From Thecaphora thlaspeos (taxonomy: Eukaryota > Basidiomycota > Ustilaginomycetes > Urocystidales > Glomosporiaceae), in the NCBI GenBank assembly GCA_900291925.1, contig UWYS01000001.1, positions 496,001 to 560,000 of the forward strand: a stretch of 64,000 nucleotides of DNA, in the 5' to 3' direction. Below, in pieces: positions 21,814 through 31,655 of the stretch. The notes below the pieces were generated by a model, which did no database searches, was not told where the DNA came from, and was given only the letters and a program-made list of their open reading frames with translations. Positions within the stretch are counted from its first letter, which is position 1. Every line of letters begins with the position of its first letter. Position numbers and translations under genes: made by a program.

Positions 21814-22783
21814 ATGTCCAGAAAGCACGACATCAACACCCGCTCTTTTCGCCTCTTCGCCTTGATCCTTTTCGTCCTCGCCATTCTCTCGACCTGTGCC
21901 ACCCCCCATCCAGTGCCGCGCCACCACAGGCTCGCTGCCCGCAACGTGGGCAGCAACATAAAAGATCTCTGGATCATGCACAACACCAAGAACTATTATT
22001 GCACCAAAAACTATCGTGTGATCCGTAAGCATCTCCGTTTCTTCCCCCCTCCGGAAGGCAGCAGTGAAGGACTAGCCCGCTCTGACAGTCGTGCTTGTTG
22101 CTTCTTTCCTCTACCGATCACTTGACTCTGGCAGCTGTTGACCCTACAACGGGCAAGATGATGACGTCATACCTGTGGGTGATGCTGTCGACGCTCCGCA
22201 GGACGACTTTGATGCTGAGCGTGCTGCTGACCGCAACTGTGTGCTATCACCTCCCCCTTTTTGCACCTGCGAACACCATCCGGTCGCACAATGGCAGGAG
22301 GAAGAGGAATTTCATGGACTCGCTTCTCAACATCAATCCTAATGGAAAGGAGCACGGTCTGTGCCACGACGGTGAGTCGGATGGCCCACATCCATTCTTG
22401 GTCGCATCCGGCCGAACCACCCGTCTGAACGAGCGTCACCGCTGTTGCGACTCTTCCTTCTCTTCCTCGTCTCCGCGTTAGCCACCTGGATCCTGCTGCC
22501 CAAGTGGAATCAGCCGATCCCGATGGCGCAGGCCATGGTGCAGTATCCCTTGTACTTCAGCAAGAAGGCATCCACGCCTCCAACCAACCAACCCGGACTT
22601 CGGACGAGCGTGGTGCCAAATCCTGCTGGACTTACTGGCGCTACGCTCCCCGGCGCTGGACTTCCTAGTACAACGCCCCCCGGCGCTGGACTTCCTGGCA
22701 CAACACTCCCTGTCTCTACGTACCCTGGCGCTGGACCTGCTGGCGTTACATCTCTCGGCGCTGGACTTCCTGGCACTACGTAG
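21814..22783 (+). CDS. Candidate secreted protein with C-terminal PGAGLPGTT-type repeats
   Basis: Three exons (21814-22024, 22135-22371, 22482-22783) give about 249 residues; donors are GTAAGC and GTGAGT and phases agree. The N-terminus is a hydrophobic signal-type segment (FRLFALILFVLAILS) followed by HPVPRHH. The C-terminal 80 residues consist of about seven imperfect copies of a unit resembling PGAGLPGTT, rich in Gly, Pro and Thr. In exon 2 I chose the frame with high GC3, which also joins exon 3; a competing Cys-containing acidic frame stops at about 22340. A second hydrophobic stretch in exon 2 could make it membrane-bound. No family recognised; an effector-like or cell-wall role is only a guess. 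Confidence 0.55.
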
Positions 22784-23148
22784 TCCGACGCTGGACTTAA
22801 TGTCAGGATACGTAGGGGGCTGCTTGATGTGTCGGAACTGCGTCACATCCCCGCCTCTAGGCCGCGAGAGCCAAGTCAGCATAAGTTCGACACCTCTTCC
22901 TCGAAGCTTGGCCGCCTCCTCACCCCTCTCGCTGGCAGGCGTCCGGTCACGCCTGCAGCGCTTCTACTGTCCTTGCTATTTTGTCGTCCTCGAGCTAATC
23001 GACCCCATGTCTTGATCGGTCTTCCCCATTGAAATCTCACTCGGTCGATGTTGTACATCGTGAATATTCTCTTCACGCCGCGGCTCATTCGGTCGTTACC
23101 AGGTCGTACCTTGTCGTCACTACACTTGCAATTGCATCGCAACGTTCG
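22784..23148. other. Convergent intergenic, no gene recognised
   Basis: 365 bp between the secreted protein and the cyclophilin. Overlapping short frames without motifs. Confidence 0.4.
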
Positions 23149-24099
23149 CTATCGCCCGCTCGCCTTTGCTGCTATCGGGTTGGCGTGTATTGTGACGCCC
23201 TGTACCCTGATTTCGTGGAAGGGTCGGTTCTTTTCGTCGACGGGAACCTTTTCCATGGCGTCGAGCGTACCGCCGTCCTCTGCGCCGTCGATGACCTTGC
23301 CGAGGATGGTGTACCTGCCGTCGAGGTGGGGCTGCTTTGCGTAGGTGATGAAAAACTGCGACTTGTTCGTGTTGGGTCCCGAGTTGGCGAGGGCGACGAT
23401 ACCGCGTGCGTTGAACTGGTAAGGTAGGGAGAAAGAGAGCGGTAGTGGCTAGTGTCAACGGGCGATACTTCGCTATCGAGCGAGTGAGACATGATGGGGC
23501 GACTGCTCACCTTGAGAGTGACCCGGATCTCATCGTTGAAAGGCTTGCCCCAGATTGATTGGCCACCTTTCCCGGTCCCTGACGGATCGCCCGTCTGTTT
23601 GTTGTGTACAAGAAAAGGCGGGTGAAGGGAAGGAGCGTAATCGCAGGGTGAGTCAGTCACAACGTAGGCACAGGGCAATGCAAGGCAGGGCAAGGGGGCG
23701 AAGAAGATTGCAGCAGACGTACCTGAATCATGAAAGCTGCATTGGGCCAGCAGGAGCGTTTGATAAGGAGAGCGGACGGCACCGGTCAGTCATACGACTG
23801 CAGAAGAGCTCGCACTGTCCGTGCTCGCTACGCTGTCAGCCGGGCTTGTCTGGCTCACCCTTGATGTTTCTGTGCCACTTTACGTCGTCGTAAGTTCCCG
23901 CCGCGCAGTGTCCAAGGAAGTTTTCTGCAGCTCTTGGTACCGCCTCGCAAAAGATCTCTATCTGCAGACGTGAAGGCAGCAGAAGCGGTATTGTCAGCGC
24001 GATATGTACGACACCACGATAAAACGAGGAGGGTGCTCTATGTCGAGCGCCAAATCCCACCTTGATGTCTCCGAGGCTCGTGTGAAGGGTGACGGACAT
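23149..24099 (-). CDS. PPIL3: Cyclophilin-type peptidyl-prolyl isomerase, PPIL3-like
   Basis: Small single-domain cyclophilin of 168 residues; PPIL3 homologues associate with the spliceosome. Five exons: 24099-24061, 23961-23859, 23736-23723 (14 nt), 23594-23511 and 23415-23149. The total, 507 nt, is an exact codon multiple. The start [13 protein letters not shown] and the short N-terminus without the loop typical of CypA match PPIL3. Conserved pieces include [48 protein letters not shown] and [12 protein letters not shown]. The catalytic Arg of typical cyclophilins (the FHR position) is represented by the R in WHRNI, and the Gln and Phe of SQFF are present. It shares a 536-bp divergent promoter region with the Hua1-like gene. 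Confidence 0.93.
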
Positions 24100-24635
24100 G
24101 GCGAAGGGCTGGCGGGCGTGGCCAGATGGCTCTTCTGCTCTCGATCTGGACGGGAGGCTGTGTGCTCGAGCTGGTTATTCCCCAAGAGTGCTTGCGATGG
24201 CGTGGCGTTGCTGGATCGATCGTAGATTTGCTGGCTGAGGGAGAAGGTAGGCGGGGACGATGGGGGTTAAGAAACAGTAGTTACAAGATGAAGCGGCGCT
24301 TGGTGTGGCACGCTGTTCCAAGGCAGCTCGAGCGCGCTCCGAGTTCCGAGTTCCGGATGTTCGCGTTTATTCGGGTGTGTGTGTGTGTTGGACTCCACAC
24401 GCGCAGCGCACCAAGCACCACGGCAGCCAGTGCAGTGCCTGGCCCGCCCGCGCAGCATGGCCTCAGCTCTCCGGGCGGGCCGGGCCAGGCCTCTCTCGCT
24501 CCCGCTCCTTTTCCATCTCCATCTCCATCTCCATTCCCCCCCTCCCTCTCTCTCTCTCCCGACCAAACCGGCCAACTTCCACCCTGGCACTTGCCGCTTC
24601 TTACCTTTGCGCCGCTCGGTGCGCGCTCCGATCAA
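24100..24635. promoter_or_regulatory. Divergent promoter region with simple repeats
   Basis: Between cyclophilin and the Hua1-like gene. It contains a (GT)n run near 24377-24390, a (CTCCAT)n run near 24510-24535 and a (CT)n run near 24545-24560, the last two forming a pyrimidine-rich tract just upstream of the start at 24636. No TATA box seen. Confidence 0.5.
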
Positions 24636-26516
24636 ATGACGCGGCACTGTGTCGACATCCCTGACGAGCCTCCGCCGGCTTACGAGGCCATCGTCCCCGC
24701 CGGCGGCGCTGCTCGTCCCTCTCAGCCTGCACCTCTCGCAACGGCAGCGACCGAGCCTCCAGCCGCTGCCACCGCTGATGCCACGCAGAACCTCGTCTCT
24801 CCCGCTATAGCCCCTCAGTCTACCGACGCAAGCACGAACCCCTTCCTCAGCGTCTCAGAGGGCGGGACCGCCGCCGCATCGTCGTCTGGCTCTTCCAACC
24901 CGTTCCACCAGCTGGCACCCAACTCGCCGCACATCACAGATGCCGCGCAGCCACCCGCACTGCCTCTTCGCCGCTACAATACAGGCGCCACCAGTGCAAC
25001 ACAGCCGCTCTCGCCCACACCAACCGGGTCTGGCCTTGGCCGTGCCCCCTCGAACGGATCCTCGATCTACGCATCGGCGAGCGCAGGCGGCGCTCGCACC
25101 TCGAACGATGCATCAAGGCCGGAGTCGTCGACGGGAACCTCCTACCAGCGTCCCCCAAGCTTCGTCAGCGCAACATCATCGGCCTCTGGCTCTCATCCTG
25201 CAGGTTCCGCGAGCCCAGGCGCAGCAGTCTATCAGCCTCCGCCCGGCAGACCACTGCAGGCCGGCCCCGCTTCCCCTTCGCCCGCATCGCCACCATCAGC
25301 ATCAAGACCGACTGCTCAACCTGGCAGCAGGTACCGTCCCACCACCGTGCCGACGCCTGGGCAGCCGCTGTTGAGGAATGGCAAGCTCCTCGTCTACCCG
25401 AAGAACTGGGCCGGCTGCCACAAGTGTGAGTTCGTCTCTCCGGTCAGATTTACTTGTGCGCACGGCGTGCTGACGGCCCTGCTTCGAGGCCCGCTTCTAC
25501 CCTGCTCCGTTCCAGGCGGAGATACCGGCTACAGGCACAACGACCCCACGCATCCGTGTCACAAGGTAAGAGCCCCATTGACGTGCTGATACCGCCCTCA
25601 TTGCTGCACGAACATTGAAATGAGATGCGCTTCTCTGCTGCTTCCTTTCGACCGTCAGTGCTGGGACAAGTACGGCAAGACCTTCGGCGGTGCCCTGAGC
25701 TACTCGGTCGGCCTCAATGATCCCGCCTCGAAGCTGCAGAAGCCATTGCCCGTCGTGGGCGTACCTACTGGATCTCACTATGCACAGCCTTCGGACTACG
25801 GCCCGCCCGGTGGAGGCGCCTGGCCTCCGGGACCGAGCCATGGCTACGTCCCTGGCGGATATCCGGGAGCTGCGGGGGGAAGTCGGCCATCATGGTCACC
25901 GCAGCAGCAGCAGCATCATGGCTATCCCCACGGCCCCAACGGTGCGTACAGCGCTCCCGTCCGGCCACCACCAGCGCCGGCGGTCCGTCGCTCCGATGCC
26001 GAGACGGAGGCGTCGAAGATGCCAGACGCCCCGCCCACCTACAACGACGCCAGCAACGTTGGTGAGCGCGAGCGTCTGCCCGCCCAGTACCCTGCGCCTG
26101 CAGCACCGCCGCCAGGCGTGGGAGGGCGGCCGATGCACTCGCCGCCGCCGCACGGTCCGCCCGGCCAATTTGGCCAGGGCTGCCTTGGCTACGGCTACGG
26201 AGCGCCGGGGCCGCACGCGCCGATGGTCAGACCGATGGTAGCCAACCGCTTTGCGAGCAACGTCCCGCCAGGAGCATTGATCGTGATGCCGGGCGATCCG
26301 AGGATAGGAGGTCGTCTCTGCTACGAGTGCGGAGGTCGCGGCCTGACGGAAAGGTGAGTGCCGGGAGGGGGCCTTGATCCTCGCTATGGACCGGCCGGTT
26401 GCATTCTGGACAGCTCGCTGAGAGTCGTTTGCCGTCGTCCACCCCAATCCTCTGTCAGCTTCTGGTTTGGCGATGAGACGTGTCTACGGTGTCGCGGCAG
26501 CGGCAGGATCTTTTGA
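24636..26516 (+). CDS. Hua1-like proline-rich zinc-motif protein with PY motifs
   Basis: About 530 residues from four exons (24636-25425, 25516-25565, 25659-26353, 26459-26516). The N-terminus carries PPAY (residues 13-16) and a second PPTY lies in exon 3, suggesting binding to WW domains of Nedd4/Rsp5 ligases. A long disordered Ser/Ala/Pro segment follows. The central block LLVYPKNWAGCHKC-GDTGYRH with a later CHKCW, and the C-terminal CYECGGRGLTES...CLRCRGSGRIF, form Cys-pair zinc motifs of the DnaJ central-domain kind, as in yeast Hua1. The last exon is only 58 nt but supplies the final Cys pair. In yeast Hua1 is linked to actin patches and Rsp5; transfer of that role is inference. Confidence 0.72.
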
Positions 26517-27181
26517 TTGTGACGGTGACGATGAATGCGGGCAGGCAGGCTGTGTGCACGCAATACGACGTGTACTTTTGCCGTGCTATGTTCCATCTAC
26601 CGATACAGACGGTGGGCGGGAAGGGTTGATGATGAGGGCAGGTTGTGGAGCAGGAGGCCTCGGGTCGTTTGGGCATGAGGGAAGGTGTGGGCGTAATTAC
26701 ATAACTATGTACGCTTGACGAAGCGTCACATCGAGAAGCAAAGTCAGGTTCCCGATGCCGGGACGCCGGCAGCCGGGCCAGGGCTGTGCATGTGGAGGGC
26801 TACGCACGAGGCAACGTGCCGCGGGCGCCTGTCGAATGTGATCTCTCACGAGAGATCACATTCGACAGGCGCCCAACACGCCCTGCTTCAGTTGACTCAC
26901 CAACGAGGCCGCACGCAGCCTGCCAAGCTTGTGCTCGTCTCATCCGCCTTGCCTTGCTTCCCTACCACCACCTTCGGCACGACGACCCTGGGCAAGAAAA
27001 CACGATACTCGCACTTTGAAGGACAACGCTCCGTCTCCTCGTCCTCTCCCGCTCCCTTTGTCGACCACCATCTTCGCCACCACCATCAGAGACCATCTCT
27101 ACACTGCACATCGACCACACAGGGAGAAAGCGCCAGACCCCTCTTCTCGCCGCGACCTCGCTTCGCGCTCCGTCGCCCACG
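26517..27181. other. Intergenic with perfect palindrome
   Basis: 665 bp between the Hua1-like gene and the monooxygenase. Apart from the hairpin at 26823-26874 (separate entry) and a C/A-rich run just before 27182, I see nothing. Confidence 0.5.
26823..26874. repeat. 52-bp perfect inverted repeat (25-bp arms, 2-nt loop)
   Basis: The arm at 26823-26847 is the exact reverse complement of 26850-26874, with only AC between them. The core reads GATCTCTC-AC-GAGAGATC and the outer ends GGGCGCC/GGCGCCC. Pairing stops at 26822/26875. Such an uninterrupted hairpin is unusual in nuclear DNA. Confidence 0.97.
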
Positions 27182-29149
27182 ATGCCCATCAGCAGCCTCG
27201 ACTACTTCAACGTCGTCAGCATCGTCTACCAGTGGATACAGACCATTATCGCTCTCTGCTTTGCCCCTTATCCTCCCTGTACGTCGCTTTCCTTCTGCTG
27301 CTCGACGCTGTGCTGCCACCTTGTCGTGTACCGCCCGCTGACCCTTCCTAATTCTCAAATGCTTTCCTCTCATGCCAACTACCGTGACCGCCCCGGCAGC
27401 CAAGCAAGCCAAGCAGAAGCCGCTCGGCCATGTCGCCGTCATCGGTGCGGGCATCACGGGCATTTCGACCGCCTCGCATCTCATCGGACATGGGTTCGAG
27501 GCGACCATCTTCGAGCAGGGCGACAAGGTGGGCGGTATCTGGTCGCGCGTCAACTCGACCAGCGGCCTGCAGATTAGCTCGATCATGTATCGCTTTCACC
27601 CTGGCGTCAGCTATACGCGCGGATACCCCAAGCGCGACGAGATCCTCGACAACACCGAGCGCATCTGGAAGACGTACGAGCTCGACAAGCGCACACGCTT
27701 CAACACGACCATCGAAAAGGTGACGAGGCACTCGTCCTTGACCGATCCCAAGGAGGGCGGGCACGCCCGATGGGTCATCAATGGCAATGAGGCAGAGGTG
27801 TTCGACGGGCTCGTCTGCTGCACCGGTACGTGTGGCAAGCCGAAGCGTATGGACCTCCCTGGACAGGACAAGTTCAAGGGAAAGATTGTTCATTCCAGCG
27901 AGCTGGACGATCTCGAGCTCAAGGGCAAGAAGGTCCTTATTGTCGGCGGAGGGGCGAGTGGAATCGATGCTCTCGAGCTCGCCGTCAACAATGGTGCCGA
28001 CAAGCCAACGATCCTGGCACGCAGCGACAAGTGGATCATCCCTCGTCTCACCGTCGTCAATGTACTACTCAGCCTCCAGCCTCTTGGTCGAGAAACCTGG
28101 TTATCGTGGATCCCCGAGCTGCTGCTCAAGAAGCTGCACTACCGCGACCTCGAGGACAAGATGGCACCCACCCAGGGCTTCTACACTAGTACGCCGATCG
28201 TCAACACCTCGGCACTCTACCACATCCGCAAGGGGAAGGCCGACTACCAGCGCGGCGATGTACTCGACCTGGACGAGAGTGGCATCCACTTTAACAAGCG
28301 CCGGCGCGGTCAAAAGTAGGGCGACGACGGCGAAAAGACGCACTACGACGCCGACGTCATTGTTGTCGCGACCGGATTCGAGCGACCGTCGATCGACTTC
28401 CTACCGTCCGACCTATTCCCCAAAGACTACGTCCGGCCCAACATGTACCTCCAGGTGTTCCCGATCGAGGACACGTCGGTTCTCTGCACCAACGCCACCT
28501 TCCAGGACGCCGTCGGGACCGTGGGACACACTCACATCGGCATCATGGCGAGGACATTGATGCTCTTCCTGATGGAGGAAGGCTGTCGACCCAAGCCGCG
28601 CGACATGAGGCTATGGGTCGACCTCATCCGCTTCATCAAGGACAACGCACCGGGCGGACAGCTGGAGTTCTTTACGTACTCCGAGCTCACGGTGTGGTTG
28701 GTCTCCTTCCTATTCTTTCGTCTGCAGCGTCTGAAGGTGAGTAGATGGAGCACATCAGAACCACGAGATACGACCGACGTCCGATACCCATTTCGATGAA
28801 CGATTGACCTTATACGCCCCTTTTTTCGTGCGTGGACCTGACACCTGTCTTGCTCCGATCGTTGGTTCTTTCGCAGTACTTCTTCTTCGTCTGCTTTGGA
28901 CTCGGCTTTTGGACGCGTGAAGGGCGAAAGGATAAGGCCGGAGACGCAAAGGACAAGCCGCAATTCCGTCTGAGCATGGCGAAGCGTGAGTTTGTTTGTT
29001 GGCTGAAAATCCGATAGAGTATGCTATTTGATGTAGGTAAAAGCTGAACATGGATTTCAAATCCACACCATTTTCCCCGGCACGCGATAGTCATCGGCAT
29101 AGGACCTTCGACGACCAAGCAACGGAGCAGCAAGAAGAAACAGCATTAG
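27182..29149 (+). CDS. Flavin-dependent monooxygenase (FMO-like), with in-frame TAG
   Basis: Class B-type flavoprotein monooxygenase; uses FAD and NADPH to oxygenate small or lipophilic substrates. Exons 27182-27278, 27400-28736, 28877-28985 and 29091-29149 total 534 codons. Exon 1 encodes a hydrophobic N-terminal anchor, so the start at 27182 is preferred over Met 27372. Motifs: VIGAGITG (FAD, about 46-53), FHPGVSYTRGYP, IVGGGASG (NADPH) and VATGFERP near the FATGY position. Codon 339 (28317-28319) is TAG, between the VLDLDESGIHF strand and the DADVIVVATGF block, leaving a 338-residue product. A GT...AG segment of exactly 60 nt (28260-28319) encloses it in frame, so an exitron is formally possible, but it would remove a conserved strand and has a weak donor (GTACTC). 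Confidence 0.85.
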
Positions 29150-29445
29150 TACACCTTCCTTTCTTGCGTCGCGTAGTCTGTCCTCGACGATAGACTGCTC
29201 TCCTTGCTCTGCGACCGGTCGTCAAGGTCGCGTGGGGCACAGATCAGAGAGAGACTCAGAGGATGACAGTGGTGCATTCCCATTCGTTCGATCGCATCAC
29301 AAAAGTTAGCAGTACACCTGTTCCGCGGACGGCTAGAGCTATAACGCCGACTGGAACCCCGACACTATCAATCGATACATGCATAGATGCGCCAAAAAGG
29401 AAAATGCCTCGCTTGTGAGTAGCATCACCAGGGGGGCGTAACCTC

Positions 29446-30904
29446 TTACGCCTGGACGGGACCCTGGCTGATCTGTACCTTGATGGCCGTCTGGCCGTCC
29501 TCGCCCGTCCCCCTTGTGGTGGTGGCAAACGCCTTCTCAGCATCGTCAAAGAGGTACCTGTGCGTCACCAGCCTCGAGACGTCGATGAGCTTATTCGCGA
29601 CGAGCGCGATGGACGTCTCGTATGTCCCAGCGCCGTAGCGGAAGGAACCGGTCATCTCGACCTCCTTTACGCAGATGCGCGTGATCGGGTATTCGACCTC
29701 GGAGCGTCCCATGCCGACCTGGATGAAGCGACCCTTTGGTCGGAGAGCGTACAAGCCCATCTGGATGCATGGCTCGGCTCCCGTGCACTCGAGCACCAGG
29801 TCGAAGCCGTCCTTGAGCGCGACGTCGCCGCCCAGCTGCGAGATGAGGGTCGAGGCGTTGCGGGCAGACGCGTCAATCTTGCTCTCCCCCGAGTTGGGCA
29901 TGGACGGCTTGAAGGTAGATGTGGCGCCGAACGTCTTGGCAAATTCTAGCTTGCTGTCGACCACATCCACCACGACGCTGTTGAAGTGGGAAAAGCGACG
30001 AACACGGCGGCATTTCAGCAAGACGTCCCGAGCGCTTCGTCGCAGCAAAGGAAAGAGAAGGAAAGGCAAGCGGGCAGAGCGACTACTCACACTCGCTTGG
30101 CCGAGTAGGCCTTACACACAGCGGCGACGAGGAGGCCGATGGGGCCGGCGCCAAAGACGAGGACATTTTGCATCGCCTTGACGTGTCCGCGCAGCGCGGC
30201 CGAGTAGACGGCGACGCTGAGCGGCTCCATCAGACTGGCCTCTTCCAGCGTCATGTTATCGGGAACCTGGCGGCGGGAACGGGTTTGTTTCGCAGAAAAA
30301 GCGGGCAATGAGAGGCGGATCAGCGTCTGGCCTCATTATGACAATCGCGCACGACCTTCTCAGGCCCCTAAGTAGCACAGCTCTGCTGAGGGGCATCACA
30401 GCCATTCACCTTGTGGGCAAAGGTCGAGTGGATGTTGTAGTAGGTGCAGAGCGTGCCGTCGTAAGGAGGCGTGGCGGCGAACTCGAGCTTAGGGCAGTGG
30501 TTGTAGTCTCCGTTGAGGCAGATCGGGCAGGAGCGACAGGGGACACCGGGCTCGAGCGCCACCCTATCGCCGACCTTGTGGGTGTCTACATCCTCGCCGA
30601 CGGCTGTGACGATACCGCTCGACTCGTGGCCGAGCACCATGGGCTTCCTGACGACAAAGTCGCCGATGCGGCCGTGGTGGAGGTAGTGGCAGTCGCTAGC
30701 GCAGAGGCCCGTCTGGCGGATGTTGACCTGGACCTGGCCGCGTCCCGGAGCGACGACGGGGCGGTCCTCGAAGCTGACCTTTTCGATCTCTTGGAGGACG
30801 AAGGAGGTGTTGCCCTTGGCGGGCGTGGTGGGCAGTGAGTTGTCCAGGCCCAGAGGCTGGGCGTGAGGGGCCGGGTTGCCGGGGAGCGAAGGAGGGGCGG
30901 ACAT
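29446..30904 (-). CDS. Zinc-dependent MDR polyol dehydrogenase (xylitol/sorbitol/arabinitol type)
   Basis: NAD(P)-dependent medium-chain dehydrogenase oxidising a polyol to a ketose. Exons 30904-30410, 30266-30091 and 29977-29446 give 400 residues. Catalytic zinc motif: TGLCASDCHY with GHESSGIV. Structural zinc lobe: EPGVPCRSCPICLNGDYNHC, which retains the Cys cluster that some sorbitol dehydrogenases lose. The Rossmann glycines are in FGAGPIGLL and the acidic coenzyme-specificity residue sits in VVVDVVDS, favouring NAD. The C-terminus contains the GMGRSEVEYPI and GSFRYGAGTYE blocks typical of xylitol/L-arabinitol dehydrogenases. A roughly 45-residue N-terminal extension precedes the catalytic domain. 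No lesions. Confidence 0.92.
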
Positions 30905-31655
30905 GTTGGACGGAGAGGCGGGCGCGGACGTGGAGTCTGCTGCGTGGAGTCTGCTGGGTGGTGGTGGTGGGACAGGATCGACGGGGCAATTCTGCTCCAC
31001 CTCCTCTCTCAGCTCCTCTCTCACCTCTCAGGCCGCCTCAGCTGCGCGCCTGTCGTACGTCGCAGCCGTTTTTTATTATTCTTTTTTTCCGATGCGCACT
31101 GACCCGCCCCGCCCCCCCCCCGCATCCCAGCCTCTGTAAGATCGCCGGTGGCCCTTTCTTCCTTCCGCCCGTGCGCCTGACCGCCTGCGCAACCGGCCAC
31201 TTTACCTTTCTTCTCAGCGTGTTTCTTTTCCGGCAATCTCGTTGCCCTCCGAGGGAGACCGACAACGGAGCACCAGGTGTCAAGCACCCACAGCGGCATC
31301 GAGATTCCCTCCGTGCACGCCTGCCACGAACTACGTACAAAATTACAGTAGGTCTACCTCTAGGTGTCAGTCCTTTCCCTCTCAAGGTCAAGGTCAAGCC
31401 TGGATCCGGCAAGACTCAGAGGGGCGACCGGTCTTCCTTCGCAAATCTCTGTGCGACCAGGGGGGACCTGGCGAGGACGACAGAACCGGCAAACTGGCCC
31501 TCAGGATGTCCGCGCACGCGTCACGTCTTGTTCCCTACACGGCACCGTGCGACTGGTGTTGTCAGGCATCCCATTGCACGGCAAGTTATCGGGCAAAGGT
31601 CTGGGCCATCGTCACTACTCGTCGCGAAGCCGCAGTCCTGCAACATTCCGAGGAA
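30905..31655. other. Intergenic, no gene recognised
   Basis: Upstream region of the polyol dehydrogenase and 3' flank of the ABC-F locus. It contains a T-rich run near 31070-31088 and a C-rich run near 31108-31120. Open frames here show no motif. Confidence 0.45.

Noticed and set aside
22140..22340. Alternative acidic, Cys-containing frame in exon 2 of the secreted repeat protein
   Set aside because: It stops before the next exon and has weaker GC3 bias than the chosen frame, which joins exon 3 in phase. Kept as an uncertainty in the gene entry.
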